Assembly (NCBI RefSeq): GCF_000972845.2
Contig: NC_040018.1
Location: forward strand, 13,675,157-13,739,156
Source: Larimichthys crocea
Taxonomy: Eukaryota; Chordata; Actinopteri; Sciaenidae
Reading direction: 5' to 3'
DNA: 64,000 nt
The notes beneath the pieces were generated by a model. It did no database searches, had not been told where the DNA came from, and worked only from the letters and a program-made list of their open reading frames with translations. Each line of letters starts with the position of its first letter. Position 1 is the first letter of the stretch. Shown here in pieces: positions 62,198 to 64,000 of this stretch. Both the position numbers and the translations under genes were made by a program.

Positions 62198-64000
62198 CTG
62201 CAGAGACACAAAGTGGAGAATAAGAGGTTATTATTGCATTTATATATACATAATTACACACAACAACTCATCATTTACAATGGTGATGTTGGAAACATAA
62301 ATATCTGTTTATTCCAAAATAGTACTACAACTATTAAGAAAAAGTCAGATACAGAAAATATAACAGAGACACTATGCATAGGAATCTTATAAGAAGAAAA
62401 TCAAATGTATGGAGCAATGGGTGAGAGACAAAAGTCTGAGATATAATTGGAAAAATGACACCATGCTCATTACGCTAGATTAGGTACTTAAACACAATAC
62501 CTGAGACAAGCACTAATAAGCCATCCATGATTCATCTTCCTGCCATATCAGGAAGGCACCATCTTTTATCTTCACCTTCCAAACAACACCCCTAATCTTA
62601 TATTCTGCAAATCCTACATCCGTTTTTAATTAACTTGCAGTCAGAAAAAAGGAGAAACAGGCTAACTTAATGGATCAAATAGATTCCTTGTGAGATAATT
62701 AGACACTGAGAAGCCACCCATCAGCACATTGTACATTTACATAACTGGAAGAAAAACTGCATCTTAAAAAAGCAATTTTTAACAGTATCATCATTATCAC
62801 TCCATCTTCAAGTTATGTACATATAAGAAGAATATAATACATGTGCATTATTAACATAGATGTGTGTAAAGTCTAACGAGAGAAAAAAAAAAAGGCAGTA
62901 TTTTCTATGAGCCCAAAATACATAAGCTGGGTTGGGACTTCACTGCAGCTGTGTTTAGATCTTGCATCCAATAACCTCTACGCTCAGCCTGGTTTCAAAC
63001 ACTCCAGCCATCCTCCGCCTCTGAAATAATAAATGGGAGCTGAGCTTTCGGGAGCTGGCCATGCCCCGAGCATCTGAGAGGCCCAACACAGGCTGCAATT
63101 TAGAGCGCAGAAGAGATAAAATGATAGCGCAAGATACTGCTGAGCTAATAATTTTATTAAAGGGATGCAGCCAACATTGATTAAAGGGGGCAATCGGGCT
63201 GAAACCAATAACTCTGGGCTGCCCTTTAACCCACCAGTGCTGAATATTACATGAGCAAAGTTTCCCGGCACCAAGCTCACTGCCATGTCCCGGTTGATTA
63301 GCACATTCACTGCTTGCACTTGATTTATTTACTTATTTACTTAGGGATGCAAATTTCAGCTGTGATCAGAATGGAGTCTACCCCCACACCCTAACATATT
63401 AACCACTGAGGGAGAAGAGAGATTGATAATGTCTGTCTGCCTCTTCATGAATGTCTGATGAGGATTGCCTCTCACACAACATACCTGAGACCTCTCAAGC
63501 CAGTGTGCACTCAAACTACAAAAATAATGGACTCCCATTTTATAAATGTGCTGTTGTATTTTGACTTCAGAATGAACAATAACAGGCCAGATGAGCATAT
63601 AGTGTACAAAGTAACAATAAAAAATGAAGCATTATAATTATAAAGCCATGAGTTTGACTGAGGAAATTTAAAATATGACTGCAAAGATGATGTAGATGTT
63701 ATGATCATAAATACTTGGGAACAGACATTTTCTGTCAGCATGGTCTACCTGTTTTGTTTACACATTACAGAGGCTAACCTCGATGACCCTTTCCTTGCTT
63801 TGCATATAAAATGAAAGATATTAGACTGGCTGGGTTATTAACAAGATTGCTTTATACAGCCAGACATGATTTAGAGATGGCTGCCATATTGAGTGAGGGG
63901 ATACTAGCCCTACTGGTCTGTATTTATTATCTGCTCCATTAATAAGAGGCTATGAGCTCAACAGCCATTTTACACAAATGGACTGGGGGCATTGAGAGTA
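62198..64000 (-). other. zfhx3: zfhx3 intron 1, 3' end
   Basis: Non-coding sequence upstream of the start-codon exon. The short open frames show no codon constraint or recognisable domain. 62220-62980 is AT-rich and mostly featureless, with an A-run near 62882-62893. 62980-63360 resembles a conserved non-coding block (listed separately). 63400-64000 is AT-rich with no repeat or gene that I can support. I see no CpG-rich promoter region, so the transcription start should lie outside the window. Confidence 0.7.
62980..63360. promoter_or_regulatory. candidate conserved non-coding element, intron 1
   Basis: Non-repetitive, moderately GC-balanced sequence with many homeodomain- and SOX-like words: AATAATTTTATTAAAGGG near 63150, ACATTGATTAAAGGGG near 63180, and an exact POU octamer ATGCAAAT at 63347-63354. 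It lies about 1 kb upstream of the start-codon exon. It looks like the enhancer-type elements typical of vertebrate ZFHX loci. Conservation is not tested; this is a composition-based inference. Confidence 0.4.

Noticed and set aside
1..64000. CRISPR arrays, operons, prophage or other prokaryotic-type systems
   Set aside because: The window is spliced vertebrate DNA; no spaced direct repeats or bacterial-type gene clusters are seen.

Overview
The window is vertebrate nuclear DNA, almost certainly from a teleost fish. It holds the 5' third of one gene on the minus strand: zfhx3 (ATBF1), a giant zinc-finger/homeobox transcription factor. Four coding exons can be joined cleanly: 62161-59684, 59498-58919, 56025-55529 and 31442-31211. 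They give 1262 uninterrupted residues with consensus GT/AG junctions and matching phases (0, 1, 0, 1). The paralogue is set by blocks I know from ZFHX3 rather than ZFHX4, such as [38 protein letters not shown] and [19 protein letters not shown]. The fish assignment rests on protein divergence from mammals, a 185-bp intron, many long CA tracts and a fish-style Harbinger element. I cannot name the species or decide between the zfhx3a and zfhx3b copies.

Layout, in gene order (high to low coordinates). 64000-62198 is the end of intron 1, with a likely conserved block at 62980-63360. 62197-62162 is the last piece of 5' UTR, carrying three upstream AUGs. 62161-59684 is the first coding exon (826 codons: acidic, Gln- and His-rich stretches, three complete C2H2 fingers and half of a fourth). 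The next exon follows after 185 bp. A 2.9-kb intron, an exon with a NAGNAG acceptor, a 24.1-kb intron, and a 232-bp exon preceded by an unusually long pyrimidine tract come next. The remaining 31.2 kb (31210-1) is the start of an intron that does not end in the window. The central and C-terminal fingers and all the homeodomains are encoded outside it.

The two large introns (55 kb together) contain no convincing second gene. They hold microsatellites, homopolymer runs, one non-autonomous PIF/Harbinger-like element with 3-bp TTA target duplications (27523-28201), one perfect 20-bp-stem hairpin (14201-14245), and many stretches that look like developmental conserved non-coding elements: unique, low-repeat sequence with homeodomain cores (TAATTA, ATTAAT) and POU octamers (ten exact ATGCAAAT/ATTTGCAT matches found by eye). 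Such elements are expected in the introns of a dosage-sensitive neurodevelopmental regulator, but conservation was not tested here. Apart from that regulatory landscape I see no novel multi-gene system. The most checkable oddities are the template-switch-like hairpin, paired inverted octamers at 46140-46180, the start-stop uORF, the NAGNAG junction and an apparently lost N-terminal zinc finger.
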